Position numbers and translations under genes: made by a program. From Echinicola marina (GTDB taxonomy: Bacteria; Bacteroidota; Bacteroidia; Cytophagales; Cyclobacteriaceae), in assembly GCF_020463795.1 (NCBI RefSeq), contig NZ_CP080025.1:2725501-2789500 (forward strand): a DNA stretch of 64,000 nucleotides. Reading direction: 5' to 3'. The notes beneath the pieces were generated by a model. It was not told where the DNA came from. It searched no databases and was given only the letters and a program-made list of their open reading frames with translations. Shown here in pieces: positions 51,065 through 61,026 of the stretch (positions are counted from its first letter, which is position 1; the number at the start of each line of letters is the position of its first letter).

Positions 51065-51880
51065 TTAATGAATTTCAAAGAACCTCATTTTTCTAAGGTG
51101 GACAGGAAAGGAAATACTCAGTAGGTAGAGTTCATCCATCAAGAGACTTTTGATTTTCCAGTCTGTAAAGCCTCTACCTACTTCATAAGGAATAAATTGG
51201 ATTCCGTCCAGGCAGTTGATCATTTGAAGATCTTTTACCTTACCCAATGAAGTTGCCTTTAGAAGGGATTCTTTGCGGGTCCATAATTTAAAAAATTCAT
51301 GTCGGGGAGAATAAGCTCTTTCGATAAAATTAGCTTCAGGTTGAGTGAACCATTCATGTATTAAAGGAAAGAAATCAAATTTTTTGTCCACGTATTCAAT
51401 GTCCACACCTACCTCTTCATTGCAGAATCCAAAAATGACCCAGTTTTGGGCATAAGAAATATTGAAATTGAATTCATTGACGTCTTTTATATAAGGTTTA
51501 TCATTCATCCCCAGCTCAATTTCAATATCCATAGGAGCGCAGTCCAAGTATTTGGATGTAAGGAATTTGAGAAAGCCTTTTCCCAATATGTAATGCACCT
51601 TTTCACTTTCCTTTTTGAACTTATTCATCATTTGGGTCTCCTGTGGACTAAGGAATTTAAGGAAATTCTTAATCTTCGACTTTATTTTGTCTATAGGAAG
51701 TCTCCAAACATCGACATGATCATCGATGATGAAATCTGATTTATCAGTCCAATTGGGAAGTAAAACTGTACTACAACGGATCTTACTGATAAATAATTGA
51801 CTATTCATCATAGTTTTTAGTTTTCTTCCAAGTTGTGCTAATTCAGCATTGTGATATGCAGAAATTACTTGATGTTCCAC
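51065..51880 (-). CDS. 4'-phosphopantetheinyl transferase (Sfp-type)
   Basis: 271 residues. Sfp-superfamily motifs: NISYAQNWVIFGF, VGVDIEYV (the magnesium-binding GVD..E), WFTQPEANFI and the key FFKLWTRKESLLKATSLG, whose W.RKE.LLKA core is diagnostic. It transfers phosphopantetheine from CoA to a carrier protein serine, activating ACP-type domains. An ATG at 51806-51808 would give a shorter protein and is possible. No polyketide or peptide synthetase gene is near, so its target could be fatty acid ACP or a carrier encoded elsewhere. Confidence 0.92.
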   Translation of the reverse strand: MEHQVISAYHNAELAQLGRKLKTMMNSQLFISKIRCSTVLLPNWTDKSDFIIDDHVDVWRLPIDKIKSKIKNFLKFLSPQETQMMNKFKKESEKVHYILGKGFLKFLTSKYLDCAPMDIEIELGMNDKPYIKDVNEFNFNISYAQNWVIFGFCNEEVGVDIEYVDKKFDFFPLIHEWFTQPEANFIERAYSPRHEFFKLWTRKESLLKATSLGKVKDLQMINCLDGIQFIPYEVGRGFTDWKIKSLLMDELYLLSISFPVHLRKMRFFEIH

Positions 51881-52448
51881 TTCATTTAATTGGGATTAGG
51901 GTGTTTCTTTTAAGCCAGTTATTACCAATAAGTAAAGCAAGGTGTGAATGATTGGGTTACATTTGCATGGTTGCTTTGCCTGTTGAATAAATATGGTCCA
52001 CTATGCCAATTTGTTTCTTATAACCAACTGCCTGTTTAAGATATTTATGTATTTATATTGCCCTTGCCAGTTTTTTTAAAGTACTAAAATCGACAATCTT
52101 TATTGTGGATATATATGTATTGATTCTTGGATTCCTTAGATTTATTTATTGAGGTGGTATTAAGTTAACAAAGCAATTTGTCGTTATAGTAAAAATAAAT
52201 AATTTTTATATTATAAAAAATGTATTTTGAAATATAAAAAATGAATTAGATAAAAAAGTAATTGTTTGTTGAAAAAATGGAAATCAATAAGATAAAAATA
52301 ATCAATAGGCTTTCGAATAAGATGTGAATTTTTCCATATTATTTGATTATAGTCCAATAATTACTGTAAAGAATTTGAAATAGATTGAACGAAGCTGTTT
52401 GTAAAAGTAGGAAAGATGGTAGGGATCTTTCCTACTTTTTTACCCTAT
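51881..52448. other. Intergenic region, 568 bases
   Basis: Very AT-rich, especially 52180-52380. No coding frame, perfect -7 element or repeat is recognised except the hairpin at 52403-52441. It contains the upstream region of the phosphopantetheinyl transferase gene. Confidence 0.5.
52403..52441. terminator. Terminator of the S9 peptidase gene
   Basis: Perfect 15-bp stem AAAAGTAGGAAAGAT / ATCTTTCCTACTTTT with a 7-base loop, 8 bases past the minus-strand stop. T-rich tails are present in both directions, longer on the plus strand. Confidence 0.85.
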
Positions 52449-54500
52449 TTAATTTTTAGCCAAGTCAAGTATAAAGGCATATTCCATAGCCGTTTCTTTT
52501 AAGGATTGAAAACGACCTGAGGCACCACCGTGGCCCGCTTCCATATTGGTATAAAGCAGTAGGAGGTTGTTGTCAGTTTTTTCCGTTCTCAATTTAGCTA
52601 CCCATTTGGTAGGCTCCCAGTATTGGACTTGGCTGTCATGAAGCCCTGAGGTGACCAATAGATTAGGATAATCTTTTTTCTCTACGTTATCATAAGGAGA
52701 GTAGGATAGCATATAGTCGTAATAGACCTTTTCTTTTGGATTTCCCCATTCATCAAATTCACCTGTGGTAAGTGGGATGCTCTCATCCAACATGGTGGTA
52801 ATTACATCTACAAAAGGTACAGCCGCGATTACTCCTTTGTACAATGCAGGTTTGATATTTATCACAGCTCCCATTAATAAGCCACCAGCACTCCCTCCCA
52901 TTGCGAATAGCCGGTCTGCTTGTGTGTATTTTTGCTTGATCAGGTATTCAGAACAGGAGATGAAGTCTGTAAATGTATTTTTCTTCTTTAACATTTTTCC
53001 ATCTTCATACCAATGTCTGCCCATCTCCTGGCCACCTCTGATATGTGCAATGGCAAATACAAATCCTCGGTCCAATAAAGAAAGTCTATTGGAGCTGAAC
53101 AGTGCATCTGTGCTGAAACCATAGGAGCCATAGGCGTATTGAAGCAATGGACTGTTACCGTCTTTTTTGAAGCTTGATTTTTTATATACCAAAGAAATAG
53201 GGATCATTGTGCCATCTTCAGCATAGGCCCATAATCTTTCCGATTGGTATTTTTCAGGCTTATAACCTCCTATTATTTCTTGCCTTTTTATTAATTTTTT
53301 TTCTCCTGTCTCCATATTATAATCATAAGTGGAAGAAGGAGTGGTGAGGGAGTTATAGCCGAACCTGAGGACTTTGGTCGAAAACTCAGGGTTATAACTA
53401 GTCCAGACAGAATAGGTAGGCTCATCAAAGTCAATATAATGTGGCACTTTACCATTCCAAGGATTTATCTGGATTCTTGTTAGTCCATTATATCTTTCTT
53501 CTAATACGAGAAAGTCTTCAAAAACCTCGAATCCCTCAAGTAATATATCTTCCCTGTGAACAATGACATCCTTCCAGTTTTCCATTTTAGGGCTTATTAC
53601 TGGGGCTTTTACCAGCTTAAAGTTGGTCGCTTTGGCATGGTTGGTCATGATCAAAAAGTCTTCCCCAAAGTGATCTGCATGGTATTCGAGGTCTCTTTCC
53701 CGCTTTTGGATCAATTGGATTTTGCTATTGGGTTCGTCTGCATTTAAAAACCGGATTTCAGAGGAAACGGTACTTTCACTGCAAATGAATAAATATTGTT
53801 TTGATTTAGACTTGCTGATATGACAAGTGAAGGTTTCGTCTTTTTCTTCAAATATCAATTCGTCTTTATCCTGAGTTGTGCCGATCGTATGTTTGAAAAT
53901 CTGAAATGATCTAAGGGTGTTGGGGTCTTGTTTCGAGTAAAAAATGGTTTGATTGTCATTGGCCCAAGCTAGGTTTCCTGTTATATTGCTTATTTCATCT
54001 GAAAGGATCTTGCCTGAGTTAAGGTCCTTGAATTTTATGGTATAAATTCTTCTTCCAATATTGTCTTGGGCAAAAGCCAAAAGTTGTTGATTGGTGGAAA
54101 TCCCCAAGCTGCTGACATTGAAATATTCATGACCTTCAGCCAAGAGGTTTACGTCCAAGATAATTTCTTCTTCTGCTTTAAGGCTTTCTGGTTTTCTACA
54201 AAAGATGGGGTATTCACCCCCAGCTATATATTTGGTGTAATAGAAAAAACCGTCCTTAAAATAGGGGACGCTCTCATCATCCTCTTTGATACGACCTCTC
54301 ATTTCTTCAAACAATTCTTTTTGAAGATCTTCTGTATGTGCTAGTGATGCTTTTAGGAAATTGTTTTCTTGATTTAGATAATTGATTACCTCTGGATTAT
54401 CCCTGTCATTCATCCAATAGTAGGGATCGATTCTGGTATGATCGTGAAAGTTGATTTTATGAGTTTTTTTTTCGGCTTTTGGAGGGGTTAATATATTCAT
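52449..54500 (-). CDS. S9 family oligopeptidase B-like serine peptidase
   Basis: 683 residues. The N-terminal beta-propeller starts after the family opening HDHTRIDPYYWMNDRDNPEVINYL (split here by position 20-43). The C-terminal alpha/beta hydrolase has the nucleophile Ser537 in GGSAGG, the preceding RGGQEMGRHWYEDGK segment, and the catalytic histidine near the end in EAGHGG. It cleaves short peptides, typically after basic residues in oligopeptidase B. There is no signal peptide, so it is probably cytoplasmic. A perfect -7 element lies 38 bases upstream. The gene stands alone. Confidence 0.95.
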   Translation of the reverse strand: MNILTPPKAEKKTHKINFHDHTRIDPYYWMNDRDNPEVINYLNQENNFLKASLAHTEDLQKELFEEMRGRIKEDDESVPYFKDGFFYYTKYIAGGEYPIFCRKPESLKAEEEIILDVNLLAEGHEYFNVSSLGISTNQQLLAFAQDNIGRRIYTIKFKDLNSGKILSDEISNITGNLAWANDNQTIFYSKQDPNTLRSFQIFKHTIGTTQDKDELIFEEKDETFTCHISKSKSKQYLFICSESTVSSEIRFLNADEPNSKIQLIQKRERDLEYHADHFGEDFLIMTNHAKATNFKLVKAPVISPKMENWKDVIVHREDILLEGFEVFEDFLVLEERYNGLTRIQINPWNGKVPHYIDFDEPTYSVWTSYNPEFSTKVLRFGYNSLTTPSSTYDYNMETGEKKLIKRQEIIGGYKPEKYQSERLWAYAEDGTMIPISLVYKKSSFKKDGNSPLLQYAYGSYGFSTDALFSSNRLSLLDRGFVFAIAHIRGGQEMGRHWYEDGKMLKKKNTFTDFISCSEYLIKQKYTQADRLFAMGGSAGGLLMGAVINIKPALYKGVIAAVPFVDVITTMLDESIPLTTGEFDEWGNPKEKVYYDYMLSYSPYDNVEKKDYPNLLVTSGLHDSQVQYWEPTKWVAKLRTEKTDNNLLLLYTNMEAGHGGASGRFQSLKETAMEYAFILDLAKN

Positions 54501-54538
54501 GTTTTTGATCTAAGTATTTCCCATATTTTATATGGTGA

Positions 54539-54546
54539 CAAATTTA
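54539..54546 (-). promoter_or_regulatory. -7 element of the S9 peptidase gene
   Basis: Minus-strand TAAATTTG, a perfect TAnnTTTG, 38 bases before the ATG at 54500. Confidence 0.45.
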
Positions 54547-54695
54547 ATAAGTACATAGCTGTAAGCCTACAAATAACTTTCTACATCTTTTGTGCTAATT
54601 ATTATTGATAGGAATGTTGCTACATTAATATTTATTTGTATTTTCATTAGTTTTTAATTGAAAATTTTGTTTAAATAATTAATGTGTAATTTGTT

Positions 54696-55112
54696 ATGGG
54701 ACTATTACAGGAGTTTAAAAAGTTTGCCCTAAAAGGGAATGTTATTGACCTGGCGGTGGCTGTAATTATTGGAGGGGCTTTTGGTAAAATTGTTTCTTCA
54801 CTGGTCAATGATGTCATTATGCCGCCTATAGGGTTGGCTATTGGAGGAGTTAACTTCAAAGATTTGATGTATGTTTTGAAAGAGGCTGTTGTTTCTCCTG
54901 ATGGGGTTGAAACAGCGGCTGTAGCCATCAAATATGGGAATTTTATACAAATGGTTATCGATTTTGTGATCATCGCCTTCGTAATTTTTATGGCGATCAG
55001 AACAATGAATAATCTGAAGAAGAAAGAAGAGGCAAAGCCCACACCTCCACCAGCACCTAGCAAAGAAGAAGTGTTGCTGACAGAGATAAGAGATATTTTG
55101 AAAGAGAAATAG
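54696..55112 (+). CDS. mscL: Large-conductance mechanosensitive channel MscL
   Basis: 138 residues, normal length. The N-terminal amphipathic helix and first membrane helix read [40 protein letters not shown] (about 7-46), the family signature, with the gate residues in the [11 protein letters not shown] stretch. A short periplasmic loop follows, then TM2 (about 82-107), and a charged cytoplasmic helix with [18 protein letters not shown]. The homopentamer opens on membrane tension to release solutes after osmotic down-shock. It lies in a divergent position to the S9 peptidase gene. Confidence 0.97.
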   Translation: MGLLQEFKKFALKGNVIDLAVAVIIGGAFGKIVSSLVNDVIMPPIGLAIGGVNFKDLMYVLKEAVVSPDGVETAAVAIKYGNFIQMVIDFVIIAFVIFMAIRTMNNLKKKEEAKPTPPPAPSKEEVLLTEIRDILKEK

Positions 55113-55129
55113 GCTGTTTAATACTTAGA

Positions 55130-57241
55130 TCATTTATTAAACTGGTACCTTACCTGAAAGGTAATATCGCTTAAGGTATTACCTTTCACTTCTTGAAGGC
55201 CAGAACCGATTGTTTCTCTGTCTGTATAAATCGACCTGCTCCATCTTAACCAGATATTCAGTTTCCTGCTTGCTTTAAATTGACTGAGTAAATAATACCT
55301 CATTCCCTGTCCATAGTAACTGGGAATTGAAAATGCCCATAGAACATTTTTCTCATAAATATACTGTCGGTTATCGTAATCCTCGGTGTCAAATAATGCA
55401 ATTCGCCCACTGTATTTCCACTTTCCAAAAGCGGCATTAAAGTCTTGTGCAATGGCAAAACCGGTGGTTTTTTTCTCATCAAAATCGAACGAACTCCATT
55501 GGATTCTGGTACGCGTTGAATAGTTTTTGCCAATGTTTTGATCTAGGTTTAAAGTGAAATTTCTCTTTTTTCCCGTGGCGATTTGGTATGCAGGCATTTC
55601 GTTCATATTAGCAGTAATATTTCGATCTTTTTGCTCTTCCCTTATTTGAAAATATATGGACAGTTTTTTCCTATTGGAGTAGGTAATACGCTGTAGCCAT
55701 TCATAACCAGAAGAGGCGGAATAACTCCTGTATTTGAGCCAAGGAAATCTGAACTGATCAATATAGCCACTCCATTTCCAGTTTCTTTTGGGTTGATAGT
55801 GGAGTCCCAGATAAATTCCTTTTTCATTGATGGGTCTAGATCCTTCACTGAAAGCATTGCCATAAAAGCTATGGAACTTTCTGCCAAAATCCCTGATATG
55901 AAATACCAAGTCAAGATGTTCGTTTAAGCTACTCATTATTCCTAGAACAAAAGCCTTTCCTGAGCTCTTTGAGATGGCACCTTCACCAAATAAAAAGTGA
56001 TTTTGATGGTTGAAAGAAAAATAGGCGCTGTGGATGTGATTGAATTGTCCCCTAAATTCAAAAGCATTATAAATTTGACTTTGCCTTAAGTAAGGATATT
56101 TAAACTTGGTGGCTAAGGAATTTATTCCAATTTGTAGATTTTTGTTTGTAGAGATGTAGGAGAGGTTGCCTCCCAAATTTTGTTCCCAAGAATTTGCCTT
56201 TTGGGCAATTTCAGTGGGCGTTCTGTGATAACCACTTTCGGGAAGAGATTTGATATATTTACTTCGTTCATTGGTACTGTCAGGCCATTCTAGGGAAGCG
56301 TCTCTGTGTACGTGAGATAGAATGATTGATCCTTCTAGGTTCCCTTTTGCATATGTAGCACTTAGTCCCCTAAAATAGCCACTTTCCATTGCCGAGGTAT
56401 ATGGTTTAATGCCTGTGGAGCTTCTTCTGGTAGTAGTGATGGTTTCTGCGCCCTTACCTACTGAAAATCCTGCACCAAAGATCAGACCCTGCCCAAATTG
56501 GGCCTGATAATCTCCAATGGTAATGGTTTTCCAGTTACCTTTATTATACAAACTGAGGTGGTAACTAAAGAAATTAAATCCATACTGCTGGGTGCGAGGT
56601 TTCCATTGGAAAGATTCCCCGGCATCTTTATCCAAGGTAAATCCGAAACTGAAGTCCTTGCTATGTTGCGTCCTAAACCTTAGGTATTGACTTTCTGGAC
56701 TTCCTAAATAGCGACTTGTTAAGCGTCCGTTTCCCAGCGTATCCGGAGGAGTAAAGCCTTTTCTGGTTTCCAAATTGGTTTTAACCCTATAGATGAAATA
56801 TGCGGTTTTTTCAGTAAACATTCGCTGAGGTAGATTGGTGACCTTTTGCCCAGTATTAGGGTTTATGCTTATAAAGGGCATTAGTTTTTTTATAATTGAA
56901 ACATTAAAATCTGGAATGGACTGTAGTTCATATATGGAGAGGATTTTACCAAATGTATCCCTATGTCTCATAAAGTTATGCACTTGCAATGGGCTTAAGA
57001 TATAGAGTGACTGTAATTCATCTGCGTTACATTGGTTTAGATCCAAAGGGTTTAGATAAATCTGCAACAAGTTTTCGTAGAGCATTTCATAGTTTAAATC
57101 TTCGTCCTGAGTGGCAAAGAGTTCTTCAGCAAATGCTTCCACATCAAAGTCCTCATTGGATTGTGCCTTAGAAAAATTGCTTAGCAGTGTTAGCAGTGTG
57201 GCCAAAAGAATATTGATCAATATCTTCTTAAGAAAGCTCAT
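55130..57241 (-). CDS. Helix-hairpin-helix domain outer-membrane barrel protein
   Basis: 703 residues with a signal peptide (about 1-26). The mature N-terminus holds one or more helix-hairpin-helix units (about 55-125: LNPLDLNQCNADELQSLYILS, then FGKILSIYELQSIPDF), ComEA-like. The rest (about 150-703) is rich in aromatic alternating strands ending in a terminal phenylalanine-type segment (FQVRYQFNK), as in an outer-membrane barrel. Such HhH-barrel proteins are widespread in Bacteroidota, and their role is unknown. The start overlaps the end of the upstream barrel gene by 4 bases, so the two are translated together. Confidence 0.85.
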   Translation of the reverse strand: MSFLKKILINILLATLLTLLSNFSKAQSNEDFDVEAFAEELFATQDEDLNYEMLYENLLQIYLNPLDLNQCNADELQSLYILSPLQVHNFMRHRDTFGKILSIYELQSIPDFNVSIIKKLMPFISINPNTGQKVTNLPQRMFTEKTAYFIYRVKTNLETRKGFTPPDTLGNGRLTSRYLGSPESQYLRFRTQHSKDFSFGFTLDKDAGESFQWKPRTQQYGFNFFSYHLSLYNKGNWKTITIGDYQAQFGQGLIFGAGFSVGKGAETITTTRRSSTGIKPYTSAMESGYFRGLSATYAKGNLEGSIILSHVHRDASLEWPDSTNERSKYIKSLPESGYHRTPTEIAQKANSWEQNLGGNLSYISTNKNLQIGINSLATKFKYPYLRQSQIYNAFEFRGQFNHIHSAYFSFNHQNHFLFGEGAISKSSGKAFVLGIMSSLNEHLDLVFHIRDFGRKFHSFYGNAFSEGSRPINEKGIYLGLHYQPKRNWKWSGYIDQFRFPWLKYRSYSASSGYEWLQRITYSNRKKLSIYFQIREEQKDRNITANMNEMPAYQIATGKKRNFTLNLDQNIGKNYSTRTRIQWSSFDFDEKKTTGFAIAQDFNAAFGKWKYSGRIALFDTEDYDNRQYIYEKNVLWAFSIPSYYGQGMRYYLLSQFKASRKLNIWLRWSRSIYTDRETIGSGLQEVKGNTLSDITFQVRYQFNK

Positions 57242-58065
57242 GGCTTTGGGAAAATATAACTGAAGGAAAAATGATGGGTGAATCCCAATAGGTTGTTTTG
57301 GGCCATGGCGTAATCAATGCTGAAGTTTTTTGGTTTAAAGCCGATCCCAAAATGAAGATTAGAAGGATTTGACTGATAGCCACATCTTGCCCAAAAATAT
57401 TTTGAGAAGCCATATTCCACACCAAATTTTGCAATTGGTTTTAATAATATATCCTTTTCAGCTTCTACGTTGATCCTTAGGTTTTCACTGGCTTGGAAAG
57501 ATATACCTGATTTGATAATAGTGGGCAGGTAATCGTCTGTATCAGGGCTTAGTTTAGCTCTACTGATATTATAAACATGTAAGCCGAAACTTAATTGGGG
57601 TAAAATTTGGCTTAGTCCCCCAAATTCTAGAATTGGCACTCCTCTTTTTCCATAGCCTTCTATATTGGTTTGAAGGTAGTTGATTTTCAGTCCGAAACTG
57701 TTTTTGTCGATTTGATGGGAAAAACCAAGGCCCAATGATTGTTGGTTAAATAACTCAGCCCCATAGCTAGAGAGACTAAGTCCAAAAACACCAAATTGAC
57801 TAGCGAGTGTTGCTCCTGCGGCTAAAGTGGTAAGCTCATTCAATCCTAATCGATGGTCATAGGCACAAAATACGGCATTTTGATTTATTTGGCCCATCGC
57901 ACCTACATTGTTGAAGATACTCCAAGGGGCAATTAAACCAGTGTTAGCATTGGCCATGCCAACACTTCTAGCGCCTTTAGGGTATGTTTCTGAGCCGTTT
58001 TGTGCAAAAGTAACAGTAGCTGCCAGAAACATTGCCCAAAAAAGTGGACAGTGTAGTTTTATCAT
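57238..58065 (-). CDS. PorV/PorQ-like outer-membrane barrel protein
   Basis: 275 residues with a signal peptide (1-21, ends VTFAQ). The mature start GSETYPKGARSVGMANANTG is the FadL/PorV-type opening (small barrel with ARSxGMGxA), followed by IFNNVGAMGQINQN. Strand-rich repeats continue to a terminal FSFSYIFPKP. PorV and PorQ work with the type IX secretion system, but this protein could also be an unrelated barrel of the UPF0164 type. Translation is coupled to the HhH-barrel gene that follows, so the two may form one outer-membrane complex. Confidence 0.75.
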   Translation of the reverse strand: MIKLHCPLFWAMFLAATVTFAQNGSETYPKGARSVGMANANTGLIAPWSIFNNVGAMGQINQNAVFCAYDHRLGLNELTTLAAGATLASQFGVFGLSLSSYGAELFNQQSLGLGFSHQIDKNSFGLKINYLQTNIEGYGKRGVPILEFGGLSQILPQLSFGLHVYNISRAKLSPDTDDYLPTIIKSGISFQASENLRINVEAEKDILLKPIAKFGVEYGFSKYFWARCGYQSNPSNLHFGIGFKPKNFSIDYAMAQNNLLGFTHHFSFSYIFPKP

Positions 58066-58132
58066 ACAGCGAAAAATCAGATGAAAAATATAAAAAATAA
58101 ATGTAAGATAAATCTACCTGAAAATCAATGGT

Positions 58133-59620
58133 TTATAACGGAGCTTTGAAGTTGATAAAAAAGCTGCCTACTCCTTGATTGTTGATAGAGTATTCAAAGC
58201 GGAATACCTGGTCGTAGAAGGTGATCAAGTCAACTCCAAGACCATAGCCAAATAAGTATTTATTGGTTAAGGCACTATTCTCAGGTAGCTTGTTTCTGTC
58301 ATTTACATAACCGTGGTCAAAATTTGTACTTAAATATGCCTTGACGGGAAAAGTTGAAAATTCTTCAATGGGAATTAATTTTGACGTATCGAATATAATA
58401 TCAAACAGCTTATGTCTTAAGCTGTTTTTATGGATCAACAGTTGTTGTCCTTCTATTACATTGATTTCATATCCTCGGATAAAGTTCGGGTCATATCCGA
58501 TCCCTCTCACAAGTGTATAAGGCTGACTTGTACCTATAAAGCTGGAAGCAGAGATTCCAGTGACAAAGTGCATTTTATCATTGAATCTAAAGTACCTGTT
58601 TGCAGTTAGAGAAATCTCTGTTTCGTTTACATCATCACTGCTAAAAAGGCCATATCTACTTAGTCCAATGCTTAATAGTTCTCCATCCGTGGCATAGGCG
58701 ACATTGTCTCTTTTGTCATGGAGAAAGGAATAGGAGGCATAGAAGTATTTTTGTCGTGTGCCTTCATTCAAAAAATAATTGGGGTTTTCTTCTAAAACAT
58801 CTTCATGAACCTTGGTGTTGCTAAATCCCAACGTGAAATAATGAAAATTATAGAAACTGCCACGGTAAGTGTATTGTAAAATGGCATTTATTTTCTTTCT
58901 CAAGACTTCTTCATTTTCATTGGAATAAAATACCTGTTTGTTTTGAGAAGACCTGATGGCTATGGTCTTATTTGTGTTATAACTGAACCTTGCAGCTAGA
59001 CCGTGCAGTTGTTCCCTGTCGATATAGGGGATGCTATAGGTAAGGTCAAATGCTTGGGTGAAGCCAAGCCTACCCATTACTTTGAGCTTTTCATTTCTTC
59101 CACCTACATTATTATGGTTTAATTTTAGCCCATAGATTACCCTTGAGAAATCTCTGTTTTGGTTAATCCACCATTCTGAAAAGTTTCTGTCAGCCAGTTC
59201 AAAGATAATACTTGGGATGATATACCATCTTTCCTTTACTGAAATCAATAATTCCACTTCTTCATCCCCCACAAATAGTGGGGTGATTTCTACGGAAGTG
59301 AATAATTGTAGGTTATAGATTTTTTTTTGGTCAGAAGTAATGATGCTGACAAAGTCTTCCCAGCCATAAGTCTCCCCTTGACTAACATGCATTTCTCGTA
59401 AGATGATGTTCTTTCTGGTTTTTTCATTCCCAATTATGAAAATATTGTTTACGGTGACTTTTTCAGGGATTTCTTGTGTGGGGAGGCTATCTTGAACTGC
59501 TGGAATAGCGTCTTGTGCGAAAGTTTCGGCCCCAATGAACAATATAATAAAGATTGAAAGCATCAGAGCTTTGCAATGATCGATTAGTATGTTCAATATT
59601 AAATCCTTTAAATGTTTCAC
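58133..59620 (-). CDS. BamA/TamA family outer-membrane protein
   Basis: 495 residues. The signal peptide has a long N-region (about 1-36, ends ETFAQD). One POTRA-like domain (about 55-130) opens VTVNNIFIIGNEKTRKNIILREM, followed by a 16-strand barrel of the surface-antigen family with a conserved IRGYE (YDPNFIRGYEIN near 370-382) in the lid loop, and it ends in FINFKAPL. It is much shorter than BamA (about 800) and has fewer POTRA domains, so it is not the main assembly factor. It may insert or export specific substrates. It is the first gene of a minus-strand group of barrel proteins. Confidence 0.87.
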   Translation of the reverse strand: MKHLKDLILNILIDHCKALMLSIFIILFIGAETFAQDAIPAVQDSLPTQEIPEKVTVNNIFIIGNEKTRKNIILREMHVSQGETYGWEDFVSIITSDQKKIYNLQLFTSVEITPLFVGDEEVELLISVKERWYIIPSIIFELADRNFSEWWINQNRDFSRVIYGLKLNHNNVGGRNEKLKVMGRLGFTQAFDLTYSIPYIDREQLHGLAARFSYNTNKTIAIRSSQNKQVFYSNENEEVLRKKINAILQYTYRGSFYNFHYFTLGFSNTKVHEDVLEENPNYFLNEGTRQKYFYASYSFLHDKRDNVAYATDGELLSIGLSRYGLFSSDDVNETEISLTANRYFRFNDKMHFVTGISASSFIGTSQPYTLVRGIGYDPNFIRGYEINVIEGQQLLIHKNSLRHKLFDIIFDTSKLIPIEEFSTFPVKAYLSTNFDHGYVNDRNKLPENSALTNKYLFGYGLGVDLITFYDQVFRFEYSINNQGVGSFFINFKAPL

Positions 59621-59672
59621 TGAGGGAACTTTGTTGTAAGTAATTATATTTAGAAGTAAAATAAATAATACA

Positions 59673-59894
59673 TTGAAAAAGCTCTTAAGAAAGATAGCAG
59701 TTTTTCCAGTACTGTTTTATCAATATCTTATTTCGCCATTATTTCCAAGTGCTTGTAGGTATAACCCCTCGTGTAGTCAATATATGAAAGAGGCCATTAT
59801 GAAGCATGGAATATTTAAAGGTGGCTGGATGGGAATCAAAAGAATCGCACGTTGCCACCCTTGGGGAGGTCACGGTCATGACCCCGTACCTTAA
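59673..59894 (+). CDS. yidD: Membrane protein insertion efficiency factor YidD
   Basis: 73 residues with a TTG start. Signature: [28 protein letters not shown] (about 16-43), containing the conserved CRYxPSCSxY, then [20 protein letters not shown]. An amphipathic N-terminal helix lies at the inner membrane surface near YidC. The annotated stop overlaps the convergent lgt stop by 4 bases. It is not in the usual rnpA-yidD-yidC cluster, which is common in Bacteroidota. Confidence 0.95.
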   Translation: MKKLLRKIAVFPVLFYQYLISPLFPSACRYNPSCSQYMKEAIMKHGIFKGGWMGIKRIARCHPWGGHGHDPVP

Positions 59895-60994
59895 TTTTGT
59901 ATTCTATTATTGCCTACCTTTAGGGCCCTTACCACAAGTATCACCCCAGCTATGACCAATGGAATACTAAGTGATTGCCCCATATTAAGGCTTAAGTTAT
60001 CTTCGAAGTCGACTTGGTTTTCCTTGAAAAACTCCCAGATAAAGCGCATTCCAAATACTGAAATCAGGAATAATCCCAGCAATAGGCCATCAGGTAGACG
60101 TTCTTTGTATTTGTTCCAAAGTGCAAATAAAAGAAGGAAGATGATCAGGTACGAGATGGATTCATAAATCTGTGTGGGGTGTTTAGCCAGACCAAAAGTT
60201 CTTATAGTGGCCAAATAGCTTTGCCCTTGATCTACCAAATCATAGTTTAAGGGAGTGTTTTCTGGTTCAGCCAAATATTTTTTTGAACTATTGAACTTGG
60301 TTAGGACATATTTGATATCATTTTCCAAGGTTTTCTTTAGTTCTTCTTCATTGAAGTTTCCTTTCTGGATGGCAATGTCAATATTCAGTGGTACTATTCC
60401 ATTTCCTTTTAATTCATCACTTCTGTCATCTGGTTTGTACGCATCTACACTTTCTATAGGGACATTCAAGGTCTCCAAAATTTCTTCTACTTGTCTTGCG
60501 TATACGATGCCAGTATCTGTACCGGTTGGTTTTCCGCCAATTTCAGAGTTCATAAGGTTGCCAAACCGGATCATGGCACCTGTCATTGCAACTACTATCA
60601 CAATTCTGTCCACTACCCATAAATAACTTTGAGAGGGCGTCTTTTTCACATACAACCAAAGAGAAAATAAAATAGCAAAAGCAGCACCATGGCTGGCCAA
60701 TCCACCTTCCCAAACCTTGAGGATTTCAATAGGGTTGCTCAGGTATTTTTCTGGTTCATAAAATAGGACATGCCCGAGCCTTGCTCCTATAATGGTGGCC
60801 AAAACCATATAAATGGTTAATTTGTCAACTAATCTTTCATCTTGACCTTCTTTTTTGAAGATATAGATCATGATTTGTTGGGAAATGATAAAGCCTAAGG
60901 CAAATAGAAGGCTATACCAACGGATCCTTTCAAAACCTGGAAAAACTGCTGGATTTGGGCTCCAGACTATATAGTCTAAAATTAAGTTGATCAT
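59891..60994 (-). CDS. lgt: Prolipoprotein diacylglyceryl transferase
   Basis: 367 residues, about 80-100 longer than E. coli Lgt. Seven membrane helices. Catalytic landmarks: [13 protein letters not shown] (His103 region of E. coli Lgt), [18 protein letters not shown] (Arg143 region, the Lgt signature), and [11 protein letters not shown]. The extra length is a soluble insert at about 160-255 between the signature and the HPTQ motif, rich in charged residues. Lgt attaches diacylglycerol to the lipobox cysteine of lipoproteins, many of which are encoded in this window. It is co-directional with nadE, 32 bases downstream of it. Confidence 0.95.
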   Translation of the reverse strand: MINLILDYIVWSPNPAVFPGFERIRWYSLLFALGFIISQQIMIYIFKKEGQDERLVDKLTIYMVLATIIGARLGHVLFYEPEKYLSNPIEILKVWEGGLASHGAAFAILFSLWLYVKKTPSQSYLWVVDRIVIVVAMTGAMIRFGNLMNSEIGGKPTGTDTGIVYARQVEEILETLNVPIESVDAYKPDDRSDELKGNGIVPLNIDIAIQKGNFNEEELKKTLENDIKYVLTKFNSSKKYLAEPENTPLNYDLVDQGQSYLATIRTFGLAKHPTQIYESISYLIIFLLLFALWNKYKERLPDGLLLGLFLISVFGMRFIWEFFKENQVDFEDNLSLNMGQSLSIPLVIAGVILVVRALKVGNNRIQN

Positions 60995-61026
60995 TGGTTT
61001 AGTTAGTTTTTGCTAAGATAATTTTA

